Origin: an uncultured Shimia sp.
Lineage (GTDB): Bacteria; Pseudomonadota; Alphaproteobacteria; Rhodobacterales; Rhodobacteraceae
Direction: 5' to 3'
Assembly: GCA_937897325.1 (NCBI GenBank)
Contig: CALCOY010000063.1
Span: 25,385 to 89,384, forward strand
Length of the DNA: 64,000 nucleotides
In this document: positions 18,049 to 28,690 of the stretch, one piece after another
Layout of the letters: each line of letters starts with the position of its first letter
Position numbering within the stretch: the first letter of the stretch is position 1
Translations under genes and position numbers: made by a program
The notes under the pieces: generated by a model
What the model was told of the DNA's origin: nothing
Databases searched by the model: none
What the model saw: the letters and a program-made list of their open reading frames with translations, nothing else

Positions 18049-19470
18049 ATGACACTGCACATCCCCTTCGACAATTCCTATGCCCGCCTGCCGCCGCAAT
18101 TCTACACGCAATTGCCGCCGACGCCGGTGAGTGCGCCGCGGATCTTGGCCTTCAACGATGATCTCGCGCATGGCCTTGGGATCAGCGCAGCGGATGCGAC
18201 TGACATTGCGGCGGTCTTCGCCGGCAACGCGGTACCTGAGGGGGCAACACCACTTGCCCAGCTTTATGCAGGCCATCAGTTTGGCAGCTTCAACCCGCAA
18301 TTGGGTGATGGCCGTGCGATCCTTCTGGGCGAAGTGATCGGCACGGATGGCAACCGCCGCGACATCCAACTGAAGGGCTCTGGCCCTACGCCATATTCCC
18401 GCATGGGCGATGGCCGCGCCTGGCTTGGGCCTGTTCTGCGCGAATATGTGGTCAGCGAGGCGATGCACGCACTGGGCATCCCGACAACGCGGGCCCTCGC
18501 GGCAGTGGCGACAGGTGACACGGTCTACCGCGAGATGGGTGCGCTGCCCGGTGCCGTACTGACCCGTATCGCAGCAAGCCACCTGCGCGTGGGCACGTTC
18601 GAAGTGTTTGCCCATCGTGGCCAGATCGATGAACTGCGTACACTAACGCACTACGCCATCAAAAGACATTATCCGAACGCTGACGGACCATTGGGTCTGC
18701 TGGAAGCGGTCGCTGCGGCACAAGCGGAACTGATCCCGGCATGGATGTCGGTTGGGTTCATCCATGGCGTAATGAACACCGACAATTGCACGATCTCCGG
18801 TGAGACAATTGACTACGGCCCCTGCGCCTTCATGGACAACTATCATGAGGCGCGCGTTTTCAGCTCGATCGATCAGATTGGGCGCTATGCATTCGGCAAC
18901 CAGGCCCGGATCGCCGTCTGGAACATGGCGCAATTCGCGACAGCACTAATACAGCAGATCGAGGACAGGGATGTGGCGGTCCAGGATGCCACAAAGATCG
19001 TCCATGCCATGCCGGCGCAATTGCAAGCGGCTTGGGTCAGGCGTTTCGGTCGCAAGATCGGACTGGAGGATGCAACTTCAGCGGACCAGCCTTTGATCGA
19101 AGCACTTCTGGCCCTGATGCAAGAGGATGGTGCGGATTTCACCAACACTTTCCGCGCACTGGGAACGGGGACTGCGCGAGATCACTTTGTTCAGCGCGAC
19201 ACCTTCGATGAATGGACTGCAAGATGGGCCAAGCGGCTTCAAAGCGAGGGCGCGCCAGAGGCGGTGATGGCCTCGGCAAACCCCGTCCTCATCCCGCGCA
19301 ACCACCGGATCGAACAGATGATCGAGGCGGCTGTGGCGGGGGACATGGCACCTTTCGAGCGCATGATGGCAGCGGTGGCAAAACCCTTCGAAGTAAATCC
19401 GTCCTTCACCGATCTGCAACGTCCGCCGACCACCGACGAAATCGTACCCGCCACCTTCTGCGGCACCTGA
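18049..19470 (+). CDS. selO: Protein adenylyltransferase SelO (YdiU)
   Basis: Pseudokinase-fold enzyme that AMPylates Ser/Thr/Tyr of target proteins, linked to oxidative-stress responses. The 473 residues show LKGSGPTPYSRMGDGRAWLG, the helix with REYVVSEAMHALGIPTTRAL, and the metal-site text GFIHGVMNTDNCTISGETIDYGP. The C-terminus ends in FCGT, keeping a cysteine at the antepenultimate position where animal SelO has selenocysteine. It is divergent from the CBS gene with a 103-base shared upstream region. Confidence 0.93.
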   Translation: MTLHIPFDNSYARLPPQFYTQLPPTPVSAPRILAFNDDLAHGLGISAADATDIAAVFAGNAVPEGATPLAQLYAGHQFGSFNPQLGDGRAILLGEVIGTDGNRRDIQLKGSGPTPYSRMGDGRAWLGPVLREYVVSEAMHALGIPTTRALAAVATGDTVYREMGALPGAVLTRIAASHLRVGTFEVFAHRGQIDELRTLTHYAIKRHYPNADGPLGLLEAVAAAQAELIPAWMSVGFIHGVMNTDNCTISGETIDYGPCAFMDNYHEARVFSSIDQIGRYAFGNQARIAVWNMAQFATALIQQIEDRDVAVQDATKIVHAMPAQLQAAWVRRFGRKIGLEDATSADQPLIEALLALMQEDGADFTNTFRALGTGTARDHFVQRDTFDEWTARWAKRLQSEGAPEAVMASANPVLIPRNHRIEQMIEAAVAGDMAPFERMMAAVAKPFEVNPSFTDLQRPPTTDEIVPATFCGT

Positions 19471-19551
19471 TGCGCCTCCTTTTTGCCTAAAGCGATAAAA
19501 ACTGTGGCAAGATCGTCCTTGACTGATTCTGAAAGCGGGAGGTGTCAGAAG

Positions 19552-20370
19552 ATGAGCCTGATGAGAACACTGGCAAAAGTCGCCATCGGTGTGGCCGTGG
19601 CCAAAGGGGCCAGCCGTATGATGAACCGCTCGGGCAGCTCGGGCAGCGGCGGCGGGCTTGGTGGGCTTCTGGGCGGTCTAAATGCCGGATCTCCCGGCAC
19701 AGGTCAGCCTTACTCGGCGGGTGCGGGCGGCGGGGTGCAGGACATGCTGGGCGGTCTTCTCGGCGGGGCGGGTGCCGGCCAAGGTGGCGGCCTCGGCGGG
19801 CTTTTGGAAAGCCTCGGCGGCACGCAAGGTGGTGGCGGTGGTCTGCAAAACATGCTGGGCGGTCTTGCGGGTGTGGCGGGTGCAGGTGGCCTTCTGGGCG
19901 GCCTCACCGGACAGATGGGCAACCGCCCTGCCAGCAACAATGCAGATTTTGGCACGGTTCTGAATTCGGCTTTTGACGAGACGCCCGAACCCGAGATTGA
20001 ACCGACCGCCGATCAGGAGGCCGCAGCCGCGCTGATGCTCAAGGCCATGATCCAGGCCGCGAAATCCGACGGAGAGCTGGACGACGCCGAACAGGAAAAA
20101 CTGATCGGCCAATTGGGTGGCGATGTCGATCAGGAAGAGGCCGCCTTCGTTCAAGCTGAAATGCGCGCACCTGTCGATGTGGACGCGCTGGTGGGTCAGA
20201 CGCCGCAAGGCATGGGTCCGCAGATCTATGCGGTGTCACTTCTGGCCATCGACCTAGACAGCGAAGCAGAAGCGCAATACCTGCACAAACTCGCCCGGGG
20301 TTTTGGGCTGGATGCAACACAAGTGAACGACATCCATGCCCAGCTTGGGGTGCCATCGCTTTACGCTTAA
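19552..20370 (+). CDS. DUF533/TerB-like protein with glycine-rich N-terminus
   Basis: A 272-residue protein. The start ATG 19552 has a good ribosome-binding site (GGGAGG) nine bases upstream. A short basic/hydrophobic head (residues 1-20) is followed by about 130 residues of Gly/Leu-rich low-complexity sequence with repeated GGLLGG and MLGG units. A helical acidic domain (about 165-265) follows, with ALMLKAMIQAAKSDGELDDAEQEKL, resembling DUF533 (YebE) and the tellurite-resistance TerB fold. Function is unknown. The gene stops four bases into the convergent rhlE. Confidence 0.8.
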   Translation: MSLMRTLAKVAIGVAVAKGASRMMNRSGSSGSGGGLGGLLGGLNAGSPGTGQPYSAGAGGGVQDMLGGLLGGAGAGQGGGLGGLLESLGGTQGGGGGLQNMLGGLAGVAGAGGLLGGLTGQMGNRPASNNADFGTVLNSAFDETPEPEIEPTADQEAAAALMLKAMIQAAKSDGELDDAEQEKLIGQLGGDVDQEEAAFVQAEMRAPVDVDALVGQTPQGMGPQIYAVSLLAIDLDSEAEAQYLHKLARGFGLDATQVNDIHAQLGVPSLYA

Positions 20371-21626
20371 CGCCGTTTGCGCGGGCGGCCGGGTTTGCCG
20401 CCCTGCCCGGTCGGCTTTGATCCAGGCCTTTGGCCAGGTCGTCCGCTGCGGCGCGATCGCCCCTTCGGTTTACCCCCAACCTCTTCGCTGGTCGGTGTCT
20501 CCCACGGACGCCCCGAGGCCACCTCCACCGCGGCTTTCATGGCCTTTTCGATGGCTTTCAAATACGGCATCTCATCAGGCGCGCAAAAGGCGATGGCTTC
20601 TCCGTCCTTGCCCGCCCGCGCGGTGCGCCCGATCCGGTGAACGTAGGCCTCTGGCACGTTGGGCAGTTCGTAGTTGTAGACGTGGTTCACATCCGGAATG
20701 TCGAGACCACGCGCCGCGACATCCGTGGCCACCAGGACCCGCAGATCGGAAGCTTTAAACGCCTTTATCGCGCGATCGCGGGCATTCTGACGTCTGTCCC
20801 CGTGGATTGCCTCGACCGCGAAGCCGGCCTTGTCGAGCGCTTTGGCCAGTTTTTCCGATCCCCATTTCGTTCGGGCAAAGACCAGCGCGCGGTCATCGCG
20901 GTGCTTGTCCAAAAGCTCGATCAGCAATGCGGTCTTTTCGGTCTTGGCAATGAAGTGCACGACCTGACGGATCTTATCCGCCGCTTTACCGGGCGGGGAG
21001 ACTTCGATCCGGACAGGACTTTTGAGGAACGCCGCTGCAATCTCGTTCATCTGCTTGGGCATCGTCGCGGAGAAGAGCATCGTCTGGCGTTCTTCGCCGA
21101 TCAGTTCGGCGACCTTGCGCAGCGCGTGAATGAAACCCAGATCCAGCATCTGGTCTGCCTCGTCCAGCACCAGAAAACGCGTCTGCTTTAGGTCCACCGC
21201 CCCACGGTCCACGAGATCCAGCAAGCGGCCGGGTGTGGCCACCAGCACATCCGTACCGCGCGCAAGGTTCTTGATCTGCGGGCCAATGCCGACGCCACCC
21301 ACAACCCGTTGAATGAACAGCGATTTGCCAGCGAGCTTACCCAGAACTTCGGCGATCTGCGTGGCCAATTCACGGGTCGGCGCAAGGATCAGGCCGCGTG
21401 CTACTTTGGGCTTCTGTTTGCCGCGGCCTTCCAGCAATCGCGTGATCAAAGGCAGCCCGAAAGCCGCCGTTTTGCCTGTCCCGGTTTGCGCCAAACCCAG
21501 CACATCGCGTCCGTTCAGCGCATGCGGAACGGCCTGTTTCTGGATCGGTGTCGGTTCGGTCAGGCCAAGGTCTGGCAACCGCTTGGCCAACGGGTCGGGC
21601 AGGCCCATCATGTCAAAATCGCTCAT
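20367..21626 (-). CDS. rhlE: DEAD-box ATP-dependent RNA helicase, RhlE type
   Basis: RNA helicase acting in ribosome assembly and mRNA turnover. The 419 residues contain all main motifs: Q motif TPIQKQAVPHAL, motif I AQTGTGKT, PTRELA, TPGRLLD, DEAD, SAT, and HRIGRTARAGKDG. The tail after residue 375 is Lys/Arg/Gly/Pro-rich (KGRSRRSGRPGQRPG) and probably binds RNA non-specifically. ATG 21626 gives MSDFDMMGLPDPL. It is divergent from the fur gene. Confidence 0.92.
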   Translation of the reverse strand: MSDFDMMGLPDPLAKRLPDLGLTEPTPIQKQAVPHALNGRDVLGLAQTGTGKTAAFGLPLITRLLEGRGKQKPKVARGLILAPTRELATQIAEVLGKLAGKSLFIQRVVGGVGIGPQIKNLARGTDVLVATPGRLLDLVDRGAVDLKQTRFLVLDEADQMLDLGFIHALRKVAELIGEERQTMLFSATMPKQMNEIAAAFLKSPVRIEVSPPGKAADKIRQVVHFIAKTEKTALLIELLDKHRDDRALVFARTKWGSEKLAKALDKAGFAVEAIHGDRRQNARDRAIKAFKASDLRVLVATDVAARGLDIPDVNHVYNYELPNVPEAYVHRIGRTARAGKDGEAIAFCAPDEMPYLKAIEKAMKAAVEVASGRPWETPTSEEVGGKPKGRSRRSGRPGQRPGSKPTGQGGKPGRPRKRR

Positions 21627-21702
21627 GCCCCCCTCTGAACCTATGACTCGCCAGCGTCAACCGCAATTGCCCCTCGCGCCAAACCCCGCTAGAGGAACGC
21701 AC

Positions 21703-22122
21703 ATGACGAACGACCGGCGCACGATACTTGAACGATGCGAGGCAAAGGGCCTGCGTATGACCGGTCAGCGTCGGATTATCGCGAAAGTGCTGCAAGATGC
21801 AGAAGACCACCCGGATGTGGAGCAGCTATATGCCCGCGCCAGCGCTGTGGATGAGGCTATTTCTATTGCGACGGTTTATCGGACGGTGAAACTGTTCGAA
21901 GAGGCCAGGATCCTCGACAAACTGGAATTCGGTGACGGGCGTGCGCGCTACGAAGACGCGGAACGCGATCACCACGACCATCTGATCGATATTAACTCAG
22001 GCGAAGTTATTGAATTCGTTGACGAAGAGATCGAGGCTCTGCAGGAACGGATCGCTGCCAAACTGGGTTATGAACTGCGCGGCCATCGGCTGGAACTGTA
22101 TGGGGTTCCGAAAAAGAAATGA
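21703..22122 (+). CDS. Fur-family metalloregulator (Fur/Mur)
   Basis: DNA-binding regulator of metal homeostasis. The 139-residue protein has the winged helix with TVYRTVKLFEEARILDKLEF and the metal-site segment RDHHDHLIDINSGEVIEF. The ending LGYELRGHRLELYGVP is typical of Fur proper. In Rhodobacterales, Fur orthologues often act as the manganese regulator Mur, so metal specificity is left open. ATG 21703 is preceded by AGAGGA at a suitable distance. The longer frame back to 21313 is antiparallel to rhlE. An EamA transporter follows after 22 bases. Confidence 0.9.
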   Translation: MTNDRRTILERCEAKGLRMTGQRRIIAKVLQDAEDHPDVEQLYARASAVDEAISIATVYRTVKLFEEARILDKLEFGDGRARYEDAERDHHDHLIDINSGEVIEFVDEEIEALQERIAAKLGYELRGHRLELYGVPKKK

Positions 22123-22144
22123 CCCCTGACAACTGGCCCCCGAG

Positions 22145-23023
22145 ATGAGCCCAAATCTGCGTGGCGCCGGGCTGATGACCCTGGCGATGCTTTGCTTTGC
22201 AATAGAAGACGCGTTGATCAAGATGCTGTCAGGGGCGCTGCCTGTCGTTCAGATCATTGTGCTTCTGGGGATCGGTGGCGCCATTATCATGGCCGTGGCC
22301 TGTCGATTGCAACGCCAGCCTTTGCTCCCACCTGAACTGAAGACGCGGAGCGTTGTTATTCGCAATATTGGCGAGGTCATAGGCACGCTGGGCTTTGTAA
22401 GCGCCATCGCCCTGATCCCGCTTGCCACGGCGTCGGCGATCCTGCAAACCACGCCCTTGGTCGTTACTTTAGGGGCAGCCCTTTTTCTTGGTGAACAGGT
22501 AGGGTGGCGGCGATGGCTGGCCATTCTCGTCGGGCTTGCCGGGGTTCTTGTCATCATCCGGCCCGGAGCCACAGGCTTTGACTGGAACGCGCTTTTTGCC
22601 CTGCAGGGGGTTTTGGGCCTCGCCATTCGCGACGTCGCAACCCGGCGCGTCCCGGCGCGTCTTTCGGCACTTCAGCTCAGTTTTGTGGCGTTTTCGCTTT
22701 TGGTTCCCGCAGGCCTGATCGCCGCATTGGCGATGGGCACCCGGTTTGTCTTGCCAGGTTCGCAGGATTGGGTGCTGCTGGTCGGGGCGGCGATCGTCGG
22801 CGCGTTTTCCTACCGCTTCATTGTCTCTGCGATGCGCATTGGTGAGATCAGCTTTGTCACATCTTTCCGGTACACGCGGATGATCTTCGCCTTGGCCATA
22901 GGCGTCCTTGTCTTTGCGGAACGTCCCGATCAGCTGACGCTGATTGGCGCAGCCATCGTGATCGGCTCCGGCCTTTATACACTTTGGCGGGAAAGGCGAG
23001 TGATGTCGCAAACATCTGCCTAG
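22145..23023 (+). CDS. EamA/DMT-family transporter
   Basis: A 292-residue integral membrane protein with about ten hydrophobic spans arranged as two EamA repeats (about 5-140 and 150-285), the pattern of drug/metabolite transporters. The substrate cannot be inferred. It starts 22 bases after fur and may be co-transcribed with it. Co-transcription does not prove a metal role. Confidence 0.88.
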   Translation: MSPNLRGAGLMTLAMLCFAIEDALIKMLSGALPVVQIIVLLGIGGAIIMAVACRLQRQPLLPPELKTRSVVIRNIGEVIGTLGFVSAIALIPLATASAILQTTPLVVTLGAALFLGEQVGWRRWLAILVGLAGVLVIIRPGATGFDWNALFALQGVLGLAIRDVATRRVPARLSALQLSFVAFSLLVPAGLIAALAMGTRFVLPGSQDWVLLVGAAIVGAFSYRFIVSAMRIGEISFVTSFRYTRMIFALAIGVLVFAERPDQLTLIGAAIVIGSGLYTLWRERRVMSQTSA

Positions 23024-24965
<1,942 letters not shown>

Positions 24966-24996
24966 TTGCGCTGACGGACGGTCGTAGACATGATCC

Positions 24997-25410
24997 ATGA
25001 ACCCTGACGACATCATCATCAAGCTAGGTCTGCAACCCCACCCGGAGGGTGGACACTATCGGCAGACATGGGTCGCGGACGGGCCCGGACGACCCTCGGG
25101 TACGTGCATCTACTTTCTTCTCGCCAAGGACGAACGCAGCCATTGGCACAAGGTCGATGCAACGGAGATTTGGCTGTATCACGCCGGCGCGCCGCTGGTT
25201 CTATCGATCAGCGCTGCGGAGACAGGACCGCGGAAGGATCATCTGCTGACCCCCGATCTTGAGACCGGCGCGCCACAAATCATTGTGCCCACCGGGCATT
25301 GGCAATCGGCGCAAAGCAGTGGCGAATGGACCTTGGTCAGCTGCACCGTCTCACCCGGCTTTCAGTTCGAAGGTTTCACGCTGGCCCCAGAGGGCTTTGA
25401 AATCCCCTAA
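24997..25410 (+). CDS. Cupin, DUF985 family
   Basis: A 137-residue single-domain cupin. The N-terminal LGLQPHPEGGHYRQTW and central SHWHKVDATEIWLYHAGAPL are hallmarks of DUF985, with histidines positioned as in the metal site of cupins. Function is not established for most members; some are described as sugar-epimerase-like. It lies 31 bases after the previous gene on the same strand and overlaps the convergent ABC-F gene by four bases. Confidence 0.88.
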   Translation: MNPDDIIIKLGLQPHPEGGHYRQTWVADGPGRPSGTCIYFLLAKDERSHWHKVDATEIWLYHAGAPLVLSISAAETGPRKDHLLTPDLETGAPQIIVPTGHWQSAQSSGEWTLVSCTVSPGFQFEGFTLAPEGFEIP

Positions 25411-27215
25411 TCCTCGGCCTTTTCGGCCAGGGTCAGCCATTCATCTTCCGATGTGGCCAGTTTCTCCTGCCGCTCGGTTAGCGCCTCAGTCGCCTTGCGA
25501 AACTTCACCGGCTCGCGGTTAAAAAGATCCGGATCGGAAAGCAATTCTTCGAGCTTTCCGATTTCAACTGTGAGACGGTCGATTTCGGTTGGGAGCGCCT
25601 CCAGCCGGTGTTTCTCGGTGAAACTGAGGCCAGGTTTCACGGTGCTTTTGGTTTGTGGCTTTGGCAACGAACTCTTCGATCTAGGAGTCTTTTCATCGGC
25701 CTTGATGTGCGGCTTTTGCGTCTGATAGTCGGACCAACCACCTGCATAAACGGTTGCCTGCCCGTCCCCTTCCATAACAATCGTTGTGACCGCCACGCGG
25801 TCGAGGAAGTCGCGATCGTGGCTGACCAAAAGTACTGTCCCTTCGAACGCGCTGATCAGATCCTGCAACAGATCCAGTGTTTCCACGTCAAGATCGTTTG
25901 TCGGTTCGTCCAGTACCAGAAGGTTCGAAGTTTGCGCGAGGATACGCGCCAGCAACAGCCGCGCCTTTTCACCCCCCGACAGCGAACGCACCGGTGCGCG
26001 GGCCTGGGCTTCATCGAACAGAAAGTCCTTGAGATATCCTACCACGTGCCGGGGCTGACCACGCACCATCACCTGATCTGATTTGCCACTGACGCGCATG
26101 TCGGGATCTTGCGTGAGGCTGTCCCAAAGCGTGGCATCGGGATCAAGCTGCGCGCGGGTTTGATCAAAGATGGCGAGCGTCAGGTTGCTGCCAAGTGTCA
26201 CGGTTCCCAAGTCCGGTTTTTCTTTACCGATCAGCATGTTGAGAAGCGTTGTCTTGCCCACACCGTTCGGTCCGACAAGTGCGATCCGGTCACCGCGCTT
26301 CACGGTCAGCGAAAACGGTTTGAGGATTGTCTTGTTGCCGAAGGCCTTGGTGATGCCCCGCGCTTCGATCACCTTTCGTCCAGACTTCGAGCCTGCTTCG
26401 AGCGACATGTCTGCGGTGCCCTGACGCTTGATCTGTGCCGCGCGCTCGGCACGCAGGGCGTGCAGCGCCCGGACCCGACCCTGGTTCCGCTTACGACGGG
26501 CTGAGATGCCCTCGACCGCCCAGCGGGCCTCGGCCTTGATCTTGCGGTTAAGCTTGTGGCGGGCGGTGTCTTCCTCTTCCCAGGTCGTGTCGCGCCACGC
26601 CTCAAACGCATCAAAGCCTTTGTCCTGACGACGCACAATTCCTCGGTCAATCCAAAGGGTTGCCCGTGCAAGTGCGCGGAGGAAGGCGCGGTCATGGCTG
26701 ATGAGGACAAAGCCCGATCGGGTGGCACGCAATTCGCTTTCGAGCCAACCGATCGCCTCGATATCCAGATGGTTTGTCGGTTCGTCCAGCAGCATCAGAT
26801 CGGGCTCTGACGCCATGAGACGGGCAAGAGCTGCGCGGCGGCGTTCGCCACCCGACGCTATGCCGACAGGGCGCGCCGGATCAAACTTCAGACCCTGGCC
26901 CGCCCGTTCGACGCGGTACATCTCGGACGTTTCCAGACCATCGATCGCGAAGTCACCAAGCGTGGAAAATCCGGTCAAGTCAGGATCTTGCTCCATGTAC
27001 TTCACAGAGATACCGGGGCCCGCCACGATCTCACCGCGGTCGGGTTCGACCAGACCGGCCATGACCTTCATCAACGTCGACTTGCCCGAGCCGTTGCGCC
27101 CGACAAGCGCCAGACGATCGCCCGGTTGAACGATCAGGGACAGGTCATCGAAGACAGGATCGCCGCCAAAAGTCAGCGAGATCTCATTGACCTGCAAGAG
27201 AGGAACGCGCGCCAT
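25407..27215 (-). CDS. ABC-F ATPase, Uup-like
   Basis: Soluble tandem-ATPase protein of the ABC-F family, whose members act on ribosomes (translation factors or antibiotic protection) or in DNA-linked processes (Uup). The 602 residues have two ABC domains: GRNGSGKST with signature SGGERRRAAL, and GPNGVGKTT with LSGGEKARLLL. A basic linker and a C-terminal helical hairpin (about 535-600, LEALPTEIDRL) are present, as in Uup. ATG 27215 (MARVPLLQVNEI) is chosen; a GTG at 27245 in frame is an alternative. The start region is covered by a hairpin described separately. Confidence 0.88.
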   Translation of the reverse strand: MARVPLLQVNEISLTFGGDPVFDDLSLIVQPGDRLALVGRNGSGKSTLMKVMAGLVEPDRGEIVAGPGISVKYMEQDPDLTGFSTLGDFAIDGLETSEMYRVERAGQGLKFDPARPVGIASGGERRRAALARLMASEPDLMLLDEPTNHLDIEAIGWLESELRATRSGFVLISHDRAFLRALARATLWIDRGIVRRQDKGFDAFEAWRDTTWEEEDTARHKLNRKIKAEARWAVEGISARRKRNQGRVRALHALRAERAAQIKRQGTADMSLEAGSKSGRKVIEARGITKAFGNKTILKPFSLTVKRGDRIALVGPNGVGKTTLLNMLIGKEKPDLGTVTLGSNLTLAIFDQTRAQLDPDATLWDSLTQDPDMRVSGKSDQVMVRGQPRHVVGYLKDFLFDEAQARAPVRSLSGGEKARLLLARILAQTSNLLVLDEPTNDLDVETLDLLQDLISAFEGTVLLVSHDRDFLDRVAVTTIVMEGDGQATVYAGGWSDYQTQKPHIKADEKTPRSKSSLPKPQTKSTVKPGLSFTEKHRLEALPTEIDRLTVEIGKLEELLSDPDLFNREPVKFRKATEALTERQEKLATSEDEWLTLAEKAED

Positions 27216-27216
27216 G

Positions 27217-27238
27217 GCCCTCCCGTAAATCGGAGGGC
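27217..27238 (-). promoter_or_regulatory. Hairpin covering the ABC-F ribosome-binding site
   Basis: In the mRNA sense, GCCCTCC and GGAGGGC form a perfect 7-bp stem around an 8-base loop. The 3' arm contains the only Shine-Dalgarno-like sequence before ATG 27215, with one base between stem and start codon. Such a structure would hide the ribosome-binding site. It may be chance complementarity in G+C-rich DNA. Confidence 0.4.
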
Positions 27239-27291
27239 GCAGCACGTCAACGGCACCAGGCGAAACGGTTCAAAAAGACGCAAGTTCGAGG

Positions 27292-27335
27292 TCGGTATCA
27301 CATCGGTATTGTGTCGGTAATTCATCGGTGCCGAC
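27292..27335. repeat. Four TCGGT direct repeats at 11-bp spacing
   Basis: TCGGT occurs at 27292, 27303, 27314 and 27325, exactly 11 bp apart; the first three copies continue as TCGGTA. The array lies in the 134-base gap between the olsB stop and the ABC-F start, upstream of ABC-F. Tandem half-sites at 11 bp are typical of OmpR/PhoB-family response regulators, but this sequence does not match a Pho box I know. Confidence 0.5.
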
Positions 27336-27349
27336 ATGTTTGTGGTCGC

Positions 27350-28078
27350 TTAACCCGACACAGCCCGCAATAGGCGTTTGCGCGTTGGTGGAATCGCCCC
27401 AATCTCGAGCCCGGTGAACACGTGAAGCGTATTCATCTGTCGGTCGACCACGGCGTGATCACTGACCCATCCGCCCATGACGAGGTAGGTGCGCAGCAAT
27501 GGCGGCATTCGCAACATGGCCTTTTTGGCGTCGGGCTTGCGGCGCAGACGGGCGGCGAATTTGAAAACATCGGGCGCCTTGACCCGAGGCAACCAGCGTT
27601 TGGGCGCAAGATGCCGGTGCTTCAGCATGGCAAAGGCATCAAGATAGTCGGCTGTATCGATACCAGCGAAGGAGGAACAGCCAAACAGAAGCTGCACATC
27701 GTTTTCGTCGACATAAGCTGTCATCGCGCCCCAAGCGACGCGCAGGATATCCGGATCAGTCACGTCAGGATGTACGCAGAAGCGGCCCATTTCGACCATC
27801 TTGCCTTCGAAATCCCGCAGAGCGTCGAGATCATAGAACTGGGCCGAATAGCTGTTGGCGATGTCGGCCCCGGAAAGCGTGAGCATCCGAAAGCAGCAAA
27901 CAAGGCGGTGACTGTCTGCTTCTTCGATCAGCATGTGAGTACAAAACGCGTCGAACGCATCGGCGTCACGCACTTCGTCAGTCGAAAAGCTGATGGCCCG
28001 CAATCGCTGGGCAGCCTCGATGTCGTGCCGCGTGTTCGCGCTACGCACGTTGTATCTGCCCTTCTTGAACAAAGTCAT
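27350..28078 (-). CDS. olsB: L-ornithine N-alpha-acyltransferase OlsB
   Basis: Makes lyso-ornithine lipid by transferring a 3-hydroxyacyl group from ACP to ornithine, the first step of phosphorus-free ornithine lipid synthesis. The 242-residue protein has the GNAT-like OlsB body: RLRAISF near residue 27, EVRDADAFD, VEMGRFCVHPDVTDPDILRVAWGAM and LFGCSSFAGID. The second-step enzyme OlsA is not adjacent and is not seen in the window. The start at 28078 gives MTLFKKGRYNVRSA. The bamE gene precedes it on the same strand. Confidence 0.88.
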   Translation of the reverse strand: MTLFKKGRYNVRSANTRHDIEAAQRLRAISFSTDEVRDADAFDAFCTHMLIEEADSHRLVCCFRMLTLSGADIANSYSAQFYDLDALRDFEGKMVEMGRFCVHPDVTDPDILRVAWGAMTAYVDENDVQLLFGCSSFAGIDTADYLDAFAMLKHRHLAPKRWLPRVKAPDVFKFAARLRRKPDAKKAMLRMPPLLRTYLVMGGWVSDHAVVDRQMNTLHVFTGLEIGAIPPTRKRLLRAVSG

Positions 28079-28143
28079 GTGCCCGTCCGCCGTCTGATTT
28101 ATGAGGGCCCTACCACAATCGACATGACGATTGCGTAACGCGC

Positions 28144-28605
28144 CTAAGGTGACGTACCCGGCAAAGCATCAATACGACCGATATTCGTCAGAAGCTGACG
28201 CAGGAAGGTGCGGTTGTCGATGCCTGTATCCGTCACGCGCCGCGCGAGGGGGACGACTTGCCCGTCTTCGAGACCGAAGCGTTCGATGTTTGTAACGACA
28301 CCGGCCTGATCAAAGCTGATCGCAAGCACCTGGCGCTCGACCTCTCTCGGCTCCATGAAGCCAAGGGTCCGCATGCGGCTGCGCACATAATAGTAACCGC
28401 TTTCGTTCAGAACGCCTGCAGATGAGGGTGAGCCGATCGTCTCCTCAACGGATGCGCGGGTGTCGATGCCTACGACGATTTCATCAAGCTGTTCCTGCGG
28501 TGGAATGTAGCCATGGTTCTGAAAGGTTGGCGAGCAGGCACCCATCGCCAGGACGACCAGGAAAGATCCCAGCGTTCGGCTGCGTGCGAGAATGCGCTTG
28601 CTCAT
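28144..28605 (-). CDS. bamE: Outer-membrane assembly lipoprotein BamE (SmpA/OmlA)
   Basis: Small lipoprotein of the BAM complex that helps fold outer-membrane beta-barrels. The 153-residue precursor has a basic N-terminus, a hydrophobic stretch and a lipobox ending in AMGAC (about residue 24). A SmpA/OmlA domain follows with GIDTRASVEETIGSPSSAGVL and YYYVRSR. It is divergent from the yceD gene, and an 85-base gap holds both promoters. Confidence 0.87.
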   Translation of the reverse strand: MSKRILARSRTLGSFLVVLAMGACSPTFQNHGYIPPQEQLDEIVVGIDTRASVEETIGSPSSAGVLNESGYYYVRSRMRTLGFMEPREVERQVLAISFDQAGVVTNIERFGLEDGQVVPLARRVTDTGIDNRTFLRQLLTNIGRIDALPGTSP

Positions 28606-28690
28606 GTGGCCCTTGCTCCTGTCGCGTCCGGCTTTTATCAGGCATTACTCAAGATATAGACCCTGTTCAAGAAACGAAAGGTCTGTTCCC

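Noticed and set aside
27292..27335. Pho box controlling olsB
   Set aside because: The 11-bp spacing fits, but the sequence does not match the Pho consensus and the array is downstream of olsB, not upstream.
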